From the NCBI RefSeq assembly GCF_964204645.1, contig NC_134030.1, forward strand, positions 4,958,278 to 5,022,277: a stretch of 64,000 bases of DNA, given 5' to 3'. The notes under the pieces are model-generated. The model made no database searches. It saw nothing but the letters and a program-made list of their open reading frames with translations, and was not told the DNA's origin. Made by a program: the position numbers and the translations under genes. This document shows, piece by piece, positions 12,701-21,450 of the stretch (position 1 is the stretch's first letter; each line of letters starts with the position of its first letter). Source of the stretch: Tubulanus polymorphus. Taxonomy: Eukaryota > Nemertea > Palaeonemertea > Tubulaniformes > Tubulanidae.

Positions 12701-14593
12701 ACGGAGTCAATAACCGCTCGGAAATGACCGAGTAGATCATCTGCAGTAAAATACGTTCCCTGAAAAACAATACCGTATCAAATTCATAGTACACTATTCA
12801 ATCAAGTGGTATGCTCATATTTTCATCGCTGAGGTCAGTTGTTCAAAAGTTGGAAAAGAATTCACGTACGAGTAAAGAAACACATAGTCAATGACATTAT
12901 CCAAATTCCAAGTTTTCCAGATTTTTAGTAGAATCAGTCAAATTCCGACTGGACCCACAGGTATTCTGGGTGCAGTTCCACAGTTCTGAGATACATTTGA
13001 CTCTAGATTTAAAACATTGAAAATGAACTAACTTTAAATCGGAGTTAACTCTAACTAACAACTGTGGAACCGGGCCCACTGGGAGTTATCCAGGATTTTT
13101 TTTACATTTTCCGACTCCCTGAGTTTTCCAGGTCAGTGGCCACCCAGTCCAAATCCGGTTTAATGCGGTAAATAGGGGGAACTAAATGAATTTCACGATA
13201 CCTTAGAATCCTGTGCTTTGATATATCTGTCTTGTACACGTTTAGCTAGAATGAGTAAGTTTTCAGCCGCGTCCGGGAGTATGACATCATTGAATTTATC
13301 ACGGTCCGGAGGATCGATACCAGTGCAACAATTACTGAAACGAAACGACAAAAAATCACATCAGTAGAATATTTCATACTTTAGAAAAAACTGGGGGCAG
13401 TTGTATAAATATCATAGTAACAATTTACTTTTAATCGTCACTATTTTATCTATCAACTGGTTTACCTCAAACCAACTTTTTCGAACTGCAGCCCCTGATT
13501 TTACCAAGAAGATGAATCTGTAACTTGTCTGAACAAATGATGTATTCTCAGAGTAGAAGATGAAGAACAATTGCGCTATTGATAATGATGATGATATCTA
13601 AATTCTAGTAATAGTATTCCGACAGTTTTAAGATTTATCTAAATCTTATCATCAAAAATATAAATTTCAGATATCATCATCAATTGTAGCATACCTGAGT
13701 AAAGTGGCCAGCCTTGCAGCGGTTTCCCAACTACCGCTAACGCGCGAGAAATCCTGTTTTATGGCGAGCACCATGACTGATAGTAATTCAAACTCCCAGA
13801 TATCCTGTTTCACTTGTCCGGCATATCTAGTGCCAGGTGTAACGGAGTCGAGAATTTCTGAAAAAAACCATTGTTGCTACTACAAACAGCGTAAGATTAG
13901 TGGAAACTCAAAGAAAGATACAGGTGCCAACATGCTCATCCACCACAGCATATTGCAGCAGGATCAGGAGGGCACCGGAGGTAGGCAGCAACAGAGCATG
14001 GAGGCAGGAGAAGTCATGAGGCGCGAGTTTATTTCTAGCAGTTAACAGCTAACACTAACAGTATTAGCCGTTAGCTGTTAGAAATGAACGTTTGGACACA
14101 CACAGGCACTTGATTTATGGGCTTTGACCTTGTTGGTGAAGTAAAAATGATCAAATTTACCGTAATCTACGATTAAAACACCACCGGGGTTGCAATCTTA
14201 ATTATCGTCAGCTGTCCTGATATTTGCGGGTAGATTTAAGCATTACGGAAATAGGATCGTTTCCAGCCTTACTGTATAGTATAGAGTTAAACGATGGGCA
14301 CGCGTTGCATCATGGGTAAATTCACTATAAAACAAGGCGAATTATTAAGTCAGGAATAACTTATCGCTGGAAAATTATTAAATATTTATCCATTATCAAA
14401 GCCCATATTCAAGTGCCAGGTGGTTAGGATTTATTTTAGGAATCATTTGTTATTTTTGTTTATTAATATTATCATAATTTGAAGACGAACCTTCCAAACG
14501 CAATAGAAGACCGGGTACATGTTTATCAGATGCTTCAGCAACCTCAGCGGCAAGCGCAATCATGCGCTGATTCGGTAGAGTTGGATTGGACAT
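9780..14593 (-). CDS. IQCB1: IQCB1 (nephrocystin-5), complete, 14 coding exons
   Basis: Calmodulin-binding IQ protein of the ciliary transition zone and centrosome. The family partners CEP290 and is linked to nephronophthisis and retinal disease in people. Exons, right to left: 14491-14593, 13695-13857, 13202-13334, 12660-12759, 12430-12529, 12032-12127, 11867-11941, 11666-11774, 11446-11555, 11222-11364, 10642-10790, 10412-10543, 10106-10262, 9780-9970. All junctions are GT-AG and phases agree, giving 586 residues (human about 598). The start MSNPTLPNQRMIALAAEVAE matches the family N-terminus. The helical N-terminal half includes KQDIWEFELLSVMVLAIKQD and DFSRVSGSW. IQ motifs lie near residues 297-325 (AAIRIQALWRMF) and 390-430 (TKLQASWRGYRERK, then a third). 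The tail has GLTDERRVELQQYI and the hallmark KQPWWRKLGDEF. Introns carry several MITEs. Identification is by remembered homology along the whole length. Confidence 0.95.
10880..11050. repeat. Degenerate minisatellite in an IQCB1 intron
   Basis: A unit of roughly 25-30 bases with the words TGCTTTTATGCTAGAGTCAAA recurs about six times with substitutions and small indels, between exons 10642-10790 and 11222-11364. It probably grew from the CCTAGTTCCATAG-type inverted repeat that begins at about 10837. Confidence 0.7.
12968..13077. mobile_element. Short MITE, 'GGAACTG' inverted-repeat family
   Basis: The left end reads GGGTGCAGTTCCACAGTTCT and the right end reads AACTGTGGAACCGGGCCC, which pair as terminal inverted repeats around about 70 bases containing AAAACATTGAAAATGAACTA. 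It sits in an IQCB1 intron. Related copies occur at 15061-15171 and, more degraded, near 5985, 10837 and 27655. Confidence 0.65.
13386..13496. mobile_element. Short MITE, 'GGGGCAGTT' family
   Basis: Ends GGGGGCAGTTGTATAAAT and TTTTTCGAACTGCAGCCCC face each other. The interior has TTACTTTTAATCGTCACTA and TCAACTGGTTTACC. Recognisably related interiors (TTTTAATTGTCA, GGTTAACTTAAACCAACTT) lie at about 55290-55345 and 58430-58650, both inside the Lasp-like gene. Confidence 0.55.
14037..14085. repeat. Imperfect hairpin in IQCB1 intron 1
   Basis: CTAGCAGTTAACAGCTAACA and GTTAGCTGTTAG face each other, giving a stem of about 12-16 pairs with mismatches. Function unknown; it could be a remnant of a transposon end. 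Confidence 0.5.
14103..14420. mobile_element. MITE with about 25-bp terminal inverted repeats in IQCB1 intron 1
   Basis: The left end CAGGCACTTGATTTATGGGC(TTTGA) pairs with the right end (TCAAA)GCCCATATTCAAGTGCCAG with about two mismatches over 25 bases. The interior (about 270 bases) has no ORF, so the element is non-autonomous. No clear target duplication was found, and the superfamily is left open. Confidence 0.75.
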
Positions 14594-15390
14594 ATTATTC
14601 GGTAATCAAATGGGTGATTTGAAAGAAAAATCAAAAATTTCGAAAATTTGTTTTCTTGTTGCTACAACATTTCATAGTATATCGAAGGTCTGCTAGATGG
14701 CGCTACTTTTTCATGGATGAGAGAAAGGGTGACTCCGAGAACAAGCAGTATCGCCAATTGACCAGCATTCTAATTAGCCTAAATTGAGGTACCGATTATG
14801 AAGTCTTTATCAAAAGAAAACAAGAATCATCATCTTTTTTCATTTGCCACGAGATAGTGGTCGCTTCTAATGGTGGTAGGTAGAAAAACGCCGAACCAAT
14901 TATATACATTACGTTGACTTCACTTAGGTCGGTTGTGGACAAATTGTTGATTTGCAGACTTCTGTTGAGTTGAAACGCTTGCATTTTGCCTCGGAAGTGG
15001 ATATTTAAACGGTGGACTGGACTTCTGATATTATTGATCTATCAAACACAGTAAAACCCAGGACCCAGTTCCACAGTTGTGAGTTAGAGTTAACTCTGAG
15101 TTAAAGTTAGTTCATTTTCAATGTTTTAACCCAGGGTCAAATCTTAACTCAGAACTGTGGAACTGGACCCAGATTTCAAGTTGATGATTAAATTGTCTTT
15201 GGTTTTAATCATATTTTTTGTCTGACCAGAGAAACCAAAATGTTCTTATAATATATGCCTAATGATGTATTGTTTATTTCATGATTTGTTGTTATTTTTT
15301 ACTGAATGACTTGTTTATTGCCCGTCTCATCACCATCATCCAGAAAAAGTTTGAGATCTATCACAAATTGTTTTTGAAGAGAAACTCACA
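14594..15390. other. IQCB1 upstream region with one MITE, no other gene
   Basis: This stretch holds the likely IQCB1 start region just right of 14593 and the short MITE at 15061-15171. The ORF at 14796-14984 on the minus strand has no family resemblance. Confidence 0.5.
15061..15171. mobile_element. Short MITE, best-preserved copy of the 'GGAACTG' family
   Basis: The left end GGACCCAGTTCCACAGTTGT and the right end ACTGTGGAACTGGACCC form nearly perfect inverted repeats of about 24 bases with GAGTTA/TAACTC continuing inward. The total is about 110 bases with no coding capacity. Confidence 0.75.
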
Positions 15391-15394
15391 GATG

Positions 15395-15400
15395 TTTATT
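15395..15400 (-). terminator. Polyadenylation signal AATAAA, small peptide gene
   Basis: TTTATT on the plus strand gives AATAAA on the minus strand 107 bases after the stop of the small secreted-peptide ORF, a usual distance for a short 3' UTR. Confidence 0.55.
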
Positions 15401-15506
15401 TTCTTCCTCAACCAAAAGAATCATCGAATTTGAAAAAGGTAATTTGATGGTACGATAAATGGTACGGGACCAGTAGGATCTGATTCAACCACAAATAAGA
15501 TAGTTT

Positions 15507-15878
15507 TTAGCTTTGGCAATTAAGATTAGAATCACAACCAATAGTACCGTTGGTGCCACGTCTTTGCCTCCCATCTTCCGCGGCGACCGTCACCAAGAGA
15601 GACACCAACACAGCCGTCATAGCAACCGCAACTTGAACAAACTGATCTGAAAAATGTGGTATAAACTGAGATGACAGAATGTTCAAAAGTTCAAAAATAC
15701 AAATAGAAATTTCCATCAAGCTAAACTAGAACTAGATGCTATGCTAGAACATTCTTATTCTTCTGATACATGTACAGAAGTACGTCGCATTTGTATTACT
15801 GAAAAATTCTTAAGAAGGAAAAGCATTTTTTACTGAATTAATAGTAAGTCAAAATATCAAAATACACTTACTAATCAT
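15507..15878 (-). CDS. Candidate secreted prepropeptide of 48 residues, two coding exons
   Basis: Not recognised as a known family. The ATG lies at 15876-15878 inside a 35-base exon (15872-15906, acceptor ttctag, donor gtaagt) in the context AAAAATGA. Seven coding bases there join in phase to exon 15507-15646 (acceptor tttcag). The predicted protein starts MINQFVQVAVAMTAVLVSLL, a strong signal-peptide core ending VTVAAEDG. This is followed by the furin-like site RQRR and then a C-terminal segment GTNGTIGCDSNLNCQS with two cysteines five residues apart. A further 31-base exon, 16080-16110, with good splice sites fits as 5' UTR, and an AATAAA lies 107 bases after the stop. This architecture fits a neuropeptide or other small secreted peptide. 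It could instead be a noncoding transcript, or the tail of a longer gene in another frame. Confidence 0.45.
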
Positions 15879-16079
15879 TTTTGTGTGGTTCGAGATTATC
15901 GAAAGGCTAGAATAAAACGTTTTCGGCGTCTGTAAAAAATATGATAACATACCACAGATTATCACGAGTGAATAAAATATGTACGTGTCAACTTTGAAAC
16001 TAAACTAAAAATCTAATTACAGGAAATTACTCAGAAAAATAGATAGCCATACACTGATCTACTGCCTCGTGTTACTTAC

Positions 16080-16110
16080 TTGCGGTTTTGTCTTCGTTAC
16101 AATTGTGTTG
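16080..16110 (-). other. Probable 5' UTR mini-exon of the small peptide gene
   Basis: A 31-base segment is bounded on the minus strand by the acceptor tgaatgcag and the donor gtaagt. In the frame that reaches the downstream signal-peptide ORF it contains a TAA, so it would be untranslated. An alternative reading through this exon and the next gives a short tail ending PFDNLEPHKND before a stop formed at the last junction. Confidence 0.4.
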
Positions 16111-16350
16111 CTGCATTCAAAAATATGAATCATTATATGGAGAATTCACTGATCAATTTTGCACTTCAAAACTTAACACATTGTTTACTTTCCTATTCCC
16201 GATACTCAACTATTTCAGTAACTTGAATCCCTGAGAGCGGATTAATTGCGTTCCTGCTTGGAACCCAATACATGTACCTCAGAAGAATACTACAACTCTA
16301 ATCCATAGCATAAACCCATAAAAATTATCAGATGACAAGTATCACTAATT

Positions 16351-16835
16351 TGAGCGGATTTAGGTGGTGGTCTCGGGGGTCCCCCTGCCTTCCTATTTTT
16401 TTTAATATCTTAAGTTTATTTGCCGTAAAAGCTAAGCGGCCGGTTGTAGAAAGCTCCATAACAAACTAAATCACACTCACTGGAGTCAGGTGGGGGACTG
16501 ATCAGTTTAGAAAATTGAAATTACAGGGTAAAGAAATATAATATAGAAATCTCCAAGCTCCGCTTCAATAGATGTTAAGACATCTTGCGGCCGAGGAGTA
16601 TTCTGCCTTCCTATTGAGGTGGCCCTTTTCATGAAGACCACCAGAAGTAAAGTTAGAACCCGTAAATTTGACACTCATCGTCTGAGAAATTACAGTTCCG
16701 TGTGATTTTCTTAAAAGCTATATTAACACCGAGGGTGGAACTTCGCCTTTTAGTTTGCGAGGCCCTGCTTTATCTGAAAAATACCGCAATCATTTCTTCT
16801 AGACCCTGTCTACAAATTTTCTAGATCCGGCCCTG
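16351..16835. mobile_element. Diverged MITE of the 'GGCGGAT' family
   Basis: It starts TGAGCGGATTTAGGTGGTGG TCTCGGG and ends TTTTCTAGATCCGGCCCTG; the ends are imperfect inverted repeats. The same end words occur in a shorter element at 28729-28943 (GGGGCGGATTTAAGGGGTGG and TCTAGATCCGCCCC), so the two are related. Confidence 0.55.
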
Positions 16836-17668
16836 AAATATGCTTAATTTATATTCTGTGACTGTTTTGGCATCATCGAATTAACATTGAGGAAAACAGA
16901 CCATCCGACAGATTTCTATGTTTAATTTCAAGGATGAAATCACTTATTTGAAGGCAAAACTGTTATTGAGGTGAATATCAAACCACTTACGTAGAACTTA
17001 TAGTTTTAAATTACATTCGAATTCAAGTTCGGAGCAAAACCATCATTAGAATTAAGTGACGTTTCATATTTCACCTGTTCGCGCTCTGGATTCAAGTGCG
17101 CGGCAGTACTGTGAAATTTACACCCGATTGAGTATCTTCAATGAACAAGTTAAACTGTGTATGAATTTCTAAAGCGCGGATTGAAATTCATGAGCGAATT
17201 TTCGATGATAAGATTAATCTATCCGGTTTTTTTTCTAAACAGATAGATAATGATTTGTACAAATGTAACAAAGCAGTTAGAAAAAATTGCTGTGATCTAA
17301 CAAGGCACCCAACATCACGACAGCTTTACGTATACGGTAACTGTCTGGATACGCCCCCGATTCTTACATTTCTTAGATGAATTTGGAGAGTGTTAACCAT
17401 CGTTTAATAAACAACAAAGTTTTCTAGATTGTTTCTGCGAACTCTATAACTATGCGCCTCTGCATCGAGACTATTTGCATAATAATGCTTGCTTCTATAT
17501 TTTCAGGTATGAGACGTTTGATTCGGGTTTTCTAATCATCGCTATTCATCATCTTTCCGTATATATTTATTCTCACACCCCGGACATCCGACGATCAATA
17601 CAAACTCAACACAGAAAATTCAACAGAAAAATCATCAAAATACAAAGATATTTTTTCGACTAGCTAAC
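16836..17668. other. No supported gene
   Basis: Short ORFs only. Nothing in this stretch can be joined convincingly to the mini-exons at 15872 and 16080. Confidence 0.5.
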
Positions 17669-17669
17669 T

Positions 17670-17771
17670 TTAACGCCTAGCCAACACTTGCAAATCAGCC
17701 TTTAAAAGACTCTCGAATGATTCCCAACCGTGATTTTCCACCAAAAAAGAATTCACTTTTTCGGTGGCCAT
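17670..17771 (-). CDS. Possible first exon (MATEK...) of an unknown minus-strand gene
   Basis: Not recognised. An ATG at 17769-17771 in the strong context GAAAATGGCC opens a reading MATEKVNSFLVENHGWESFE, which continues LLKADLQ to a weak donor (CAA followed by gtgttg) or ends at a stop just beyond. Joined to the 31-base exon at 16110 it would end QHNCNEDKTATFR, so it might be an upstream ORF of the small peptide gene. An overlapping plus-strand ORF (17764-18144) is equally unproven. No domain is visible. Confidence 0.25.
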   Translation of the reverse strand: MATEKVNSFLVENHGWESFESLLKADLQVLARR

Positions 17772-18359
17772 TTTCGAAACAATAAATTCACAGAAAGTTA
17801 ACGGGGCTGAGCAAACAAGTACCGACCAACATAGCACAGCGAAACCAGGAGAATATACACAGAACCTTAAGCGTACGAAACGTGGACACAGCTCCGGAGT
17901 AAAGGCTGGTCCGTGGAACAATTCGTCGCTAATTTTCTCATCTTTCACTTTTCCGGACGAGCCCCCAAGCGATTTCCATGTAGAAATAACCGACGACGAC
18001 GAGAAACGTCTATATATTCGGTTTATTCACAATACTGACAACAAGACCAAACCAAAAACCGCCTTATGTCACTGGTGGCTTAGTTTATTAAATGTTACTA
18101 AACCATTCAACAGTAGTATGGGCAGTATTGATGTCCACCAGTGACATCAGGACAACATGGTGCGGAGACGAGTATGTCCGCAAAATATGATAATCGATTA
18201 TATCAGGCAATACAGTTAAACACTTTAAACCGGACACACTGACACTTGTTGACCGGTTAGAAGCAAGTGTTGCTGCCGAAGAGTGATTGCGAAATTTTTT
18301 TTATTGTCACTATAGCCATCAAGGGTGAATTTCCACTTCAATTCAAAATTTATTGCATC

Positions 18360-18510
18360 CGTATATTTATTGCATCAAAACCGTCCAATACTGATTAAAA
18401 CCGTCTGATACCAACCAAAAGCCGTCTAATACCGACCAAAAGTAAAATTAGTACCGACCAAAATTGTAACAACCATTAAAAGTAAATCATGATACCGACC
18501 AAAAGTAACC
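18360..18510. repeat. Degenerate minisatellite, unit about 22 bp
   Basis: The words CCGTCTAATACCGACCAAAAG recur about six times with substitutions and gaps (AAAACCGTCCAATACTG, ACCGTCTGATACCAACC, TACCGACCAAAAG). No coding frame is retained. Confidence 0.7.
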
Positions 18511-20560
18511 AACCAAGTAAAATGAGAAGAACATCGACCGACCAATGATGACTAAAACTCGCAATTTTTAGCCTTGTTATTATTTGAAATCTTTCACTAT
18601 TGAAAACTGTCTGGTAAGTTGACTATAATTGGTGGAGGGATCACTCGCTGGGCGAAGCAGAGACTACTAAATTCTAATAATTTTTGTTTGAATAACAGGG
18701 TACTATAGGCGAACTATATCTTGTCAAATCAGATTCGATTTTCCTAATCATAATTTGCTAGTTCACGTGTAGTCCAAATAAGATAAAGCACAGATGAATT
18801 AGACGCCTGTTGTTCCACAAACGGCTGACAAAATAATGTCCCCCACTTTTTAAAATATCAATTATTTCCTATGAATGAGTTTCAGGTTTCTCTTTCAGTT
18901 TTGACATTCATATCAGTTTTTCGAAACAAATTTGTGAGTCGACCATCTTCAAATCGTATCAAATCACCCGGCCTCTGGGGGTGATTTGATGATTCGACCG
19001 GGGACGAGCGGAAGCCGTGGTGGTCCCTTTGAAGTGGCATCCCGTGGACTGTATTAACATCTACAGACTCCGAATCAAAGATCGTATGAAAGAAAAGTGA
19101 GAATCATGTCTACAAAAAGTGGCTTTAAAGTCTTTAACCAAGAGAATGGTTTCATTAAATAAAGCATTTGAAACGAGCCCGCCACTATAAAAATAGTGAT
19201 CTGAACCGTCTAGTGCTGCCCCTATGTATAACGATAGCGGAGAAAACGTGAACTAACATAATACTCGCTTGCCAGACTCTTTTTAACGGCCGTACTGAAC
19301 GAACTATTTACCGATTTGCGGGCCGGATTCCGAGAAAATCTCAAACTCTTTCAAAACAGCTCTGAAACACCTTAACTGGCAATTCCTCTTTAAATGAATT
19401 AGTTTTAAAAGAGTAAGTTAGTATCAGGGTATTTCTAGTTAGGTTGGCGATGATATGATAGTAATTAATTGGTAAGCATGAATTGGTCAGTGATGGTCAT
19501 TCATGAATTCTCAATATCTATAGCGAATCCCTTCTAGTTTGACACCATTACGCGGTATATCGTTTTCAAATTCAAGGAGTTTGAATTCGTCAGTGGTGGT
19601 CGGTGATGGTTTATGTTTATGAATGTATAGTTTATGAATTTGCAATGATTCTTCAGTAGTTTGAAAACAAACATGACTTGAAAAATTTCCGAAATTCGAA
19701 GTCAAGTGTTCGAGACTCGGGGATATCTCAATTGGTCAGTTTCTGACCATGATGGTGTCGCCGTTGTGGTCTATAGCTCAAATGAAACATGTGGAACCGA
19801 CGAAGAGGCCCAAAAGCGCAAGTCATTTCCTGAGTGATGTGATCCAAAAATGCCCTTCCTGGAAAAGGCAGTCTCTCAATTGGACGAAACCAAATCGGAC
19901 AGGACAATTAAAATTTGGGAAGGCCACAGGTAGTGGTCTTTCTACGAAGCCCACGCGGTGAGCGTATTATTATGAAATCTTTTTTTAAACCACCATGTAC
20001 CACGAAGTAAAAAACATCGTTGTAAGCACTTGAAACAGCCATTAACCACTTGAAACTGTCACATCATACCGAATCCCCGCAAAGAGGGGTAGTTCAGCAA
20101 ACCGGAGTTTTCATTGGCCTCTCTAGACTACCCCGCCAGTACGGGTAGCCGAGCAAACCGGAAAACTCATAATGGAAAAGAAGAATCTATCCCAATGATC
20201 ACCGCCGGATAGTGAAATCTAACACCGTGATAGTCTTCGCAAGTGATAGTCTTTTCAAAAATAAAATTAATAAGTTCTTGAAGTGAGTAAGTAGGTTGAA
20301 ATATTAGCCATTTCCCTTTTTTATATGACCGGGATATCATTGCACCGGGGGATCGGCTGTCATCCCTGTAAAAATGAAGAATTTATCCCAATCCTAACTT
20401 TTTTCTGCTGCCGTTGAATAATGCGTCACATTTCTATTCTCTCTTTCTCCTGTACTTTAAATTCAATGCAATTTTTCTTAAATCCCTTTCTTGTTCATAA
20501 TATGTAAATCATGTAACACAAAAGGACCAATAAAGTTTTGAATTGAATATATGGGTGCCT
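18511..20560. other. Intergenic stretch with scattered repeats, no supported gene
   Basis: Contains a perfect 12-bp hairpin (18958-18990) and paired words GTAGTTCAGCAAACCGGA / GTAGCCGAGCAAACCGGA at about 20090-20160. An A/T-rich tail at about 20440-20550, ending CCAATAAAGTTTTGAATTG, resembles the 3' end of a retrotransposed or ordinary transcript. ORFs at 19511 and 19749 show no family resemblance. Confidence 0.45.
18958..18990. repeat. Perfect 12-bp inverted repeat with 9-base loop
   Basis: ATCAAATCACCC and GGGTGATTTGAT flank GGCCTCTGG. It is conspicuous because it is perfect and because GTCGACCATC and GATTCGACC extend a weaker symmetry outward, suggesting transposon ends or a remnant of them. 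Confidence 0.7.
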
Positions 20561-20569
20561 GGTTTGTAT

Positions 20570-20960
20570 ACAGTCGGAGCCGTCCGCCATCGAGCCAGAT
20601 TCCACCCCGTGATGGCGGATTAATAAATTAGGAAGGTCACGTGATAATTTCCTGTTGCACGCTTTGTCCGGTTACACGAGGAAAGCGTCGTATTTTCTCC
20701 GATTAAGACTAAATCGAAGGTAATCACGCCGTTATATCATCGATTAGACGTTGTTCGTTAGTTGGGGAAGGTGGATTGCGGGTGACGGTGGGTTTACCGT
20801 GCCTTAAATCGGTTAAAACCAGCGCGGTATCGACGGTAAACGGCAGCCGGATGTTTTGATTTTTTGCCGGAAAAGGAAACTGCAGACTTCTGTTTCCTCT
20901 TCCTGTCTCTCTTTTATTCACGTTCCTTATTCTCGAACGGAAGATTTATTTTTAGATTTC
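20570..20960 (+). promoter_or_regulatory. Probable GABPA promoter region
   Basis: About 0.5-0.9 kb before the GABPA start codon lies a CpG-richer block. It has two facing YY1-like words (CCGCCATC, GATGGCGG), an E-box (GTCACGTGAT), and several GGAA/TTCC ETS cores (ATTTCCTG, CCGGAAAAGGAAAC, TTTCCTCTTCC, ACGGAAGA). ETS cores in the promoter of an ETS factor suggest autoregulation. This is inferred from motif words only; the transcription start is not visible. Confidence 0.4.
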
Positions 20961-21450
20961 GACATACCTCCTACTAAGTCTAATCAGTTGGCTGATAAGT
21001 AACCAAATCACCACTTAAGTCAGCCTGACTATGAGCCCCACCCAATTTCTTCCCCTCTCCCATCATTCCCATCACACTATCACTATCAGTCCAGACTCAA
21101 GACTCAGACTCCTCCTGCTCCAGCCTCCAGGACCTTTCATTCAGTTTTTTTCACCCGATTGGCGTCATCCTTCCAAACGTAAATGTGTCATCAGTTATAT
21201 CCTGTACCAAATTCATTATAATCTCTTCTCCCTACCCTGCACTGACTTAAAAAACAAGTATGTATCCACGGAGCTCTTTGAAACTAAAGAAGAACCGTTG
21301 ATTATGAATTCATTGTCTGAGTTTATGAATGATACGACTATGTTAAAAGTTTCTCTCGGTATTGGTAAGGCGTTAGAATTATAGAAACCTTCGTTAATTC
21401 CCTATGCATGTTCATTCATGTTGTTATTGAATAATTCATTGTTTTGCAGG
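20961..21450 (+). other. Probable GABPA 5' UTR / first-intron region
   Basis: A long ORF (21031-21384) ends with MNSLSEFMNDTTMLKVSLGI and a stop before the splice acceptor that precedes the GABPA ATG. It has no family resemblance, and I treat it as leader or intron sequence. Confidence 0.35.

Noticed and set aside
19749-19961. Basic ORF, possibly transposon-derived
   Set aside because: No motif of a transposase or retroelement protein could be seen.
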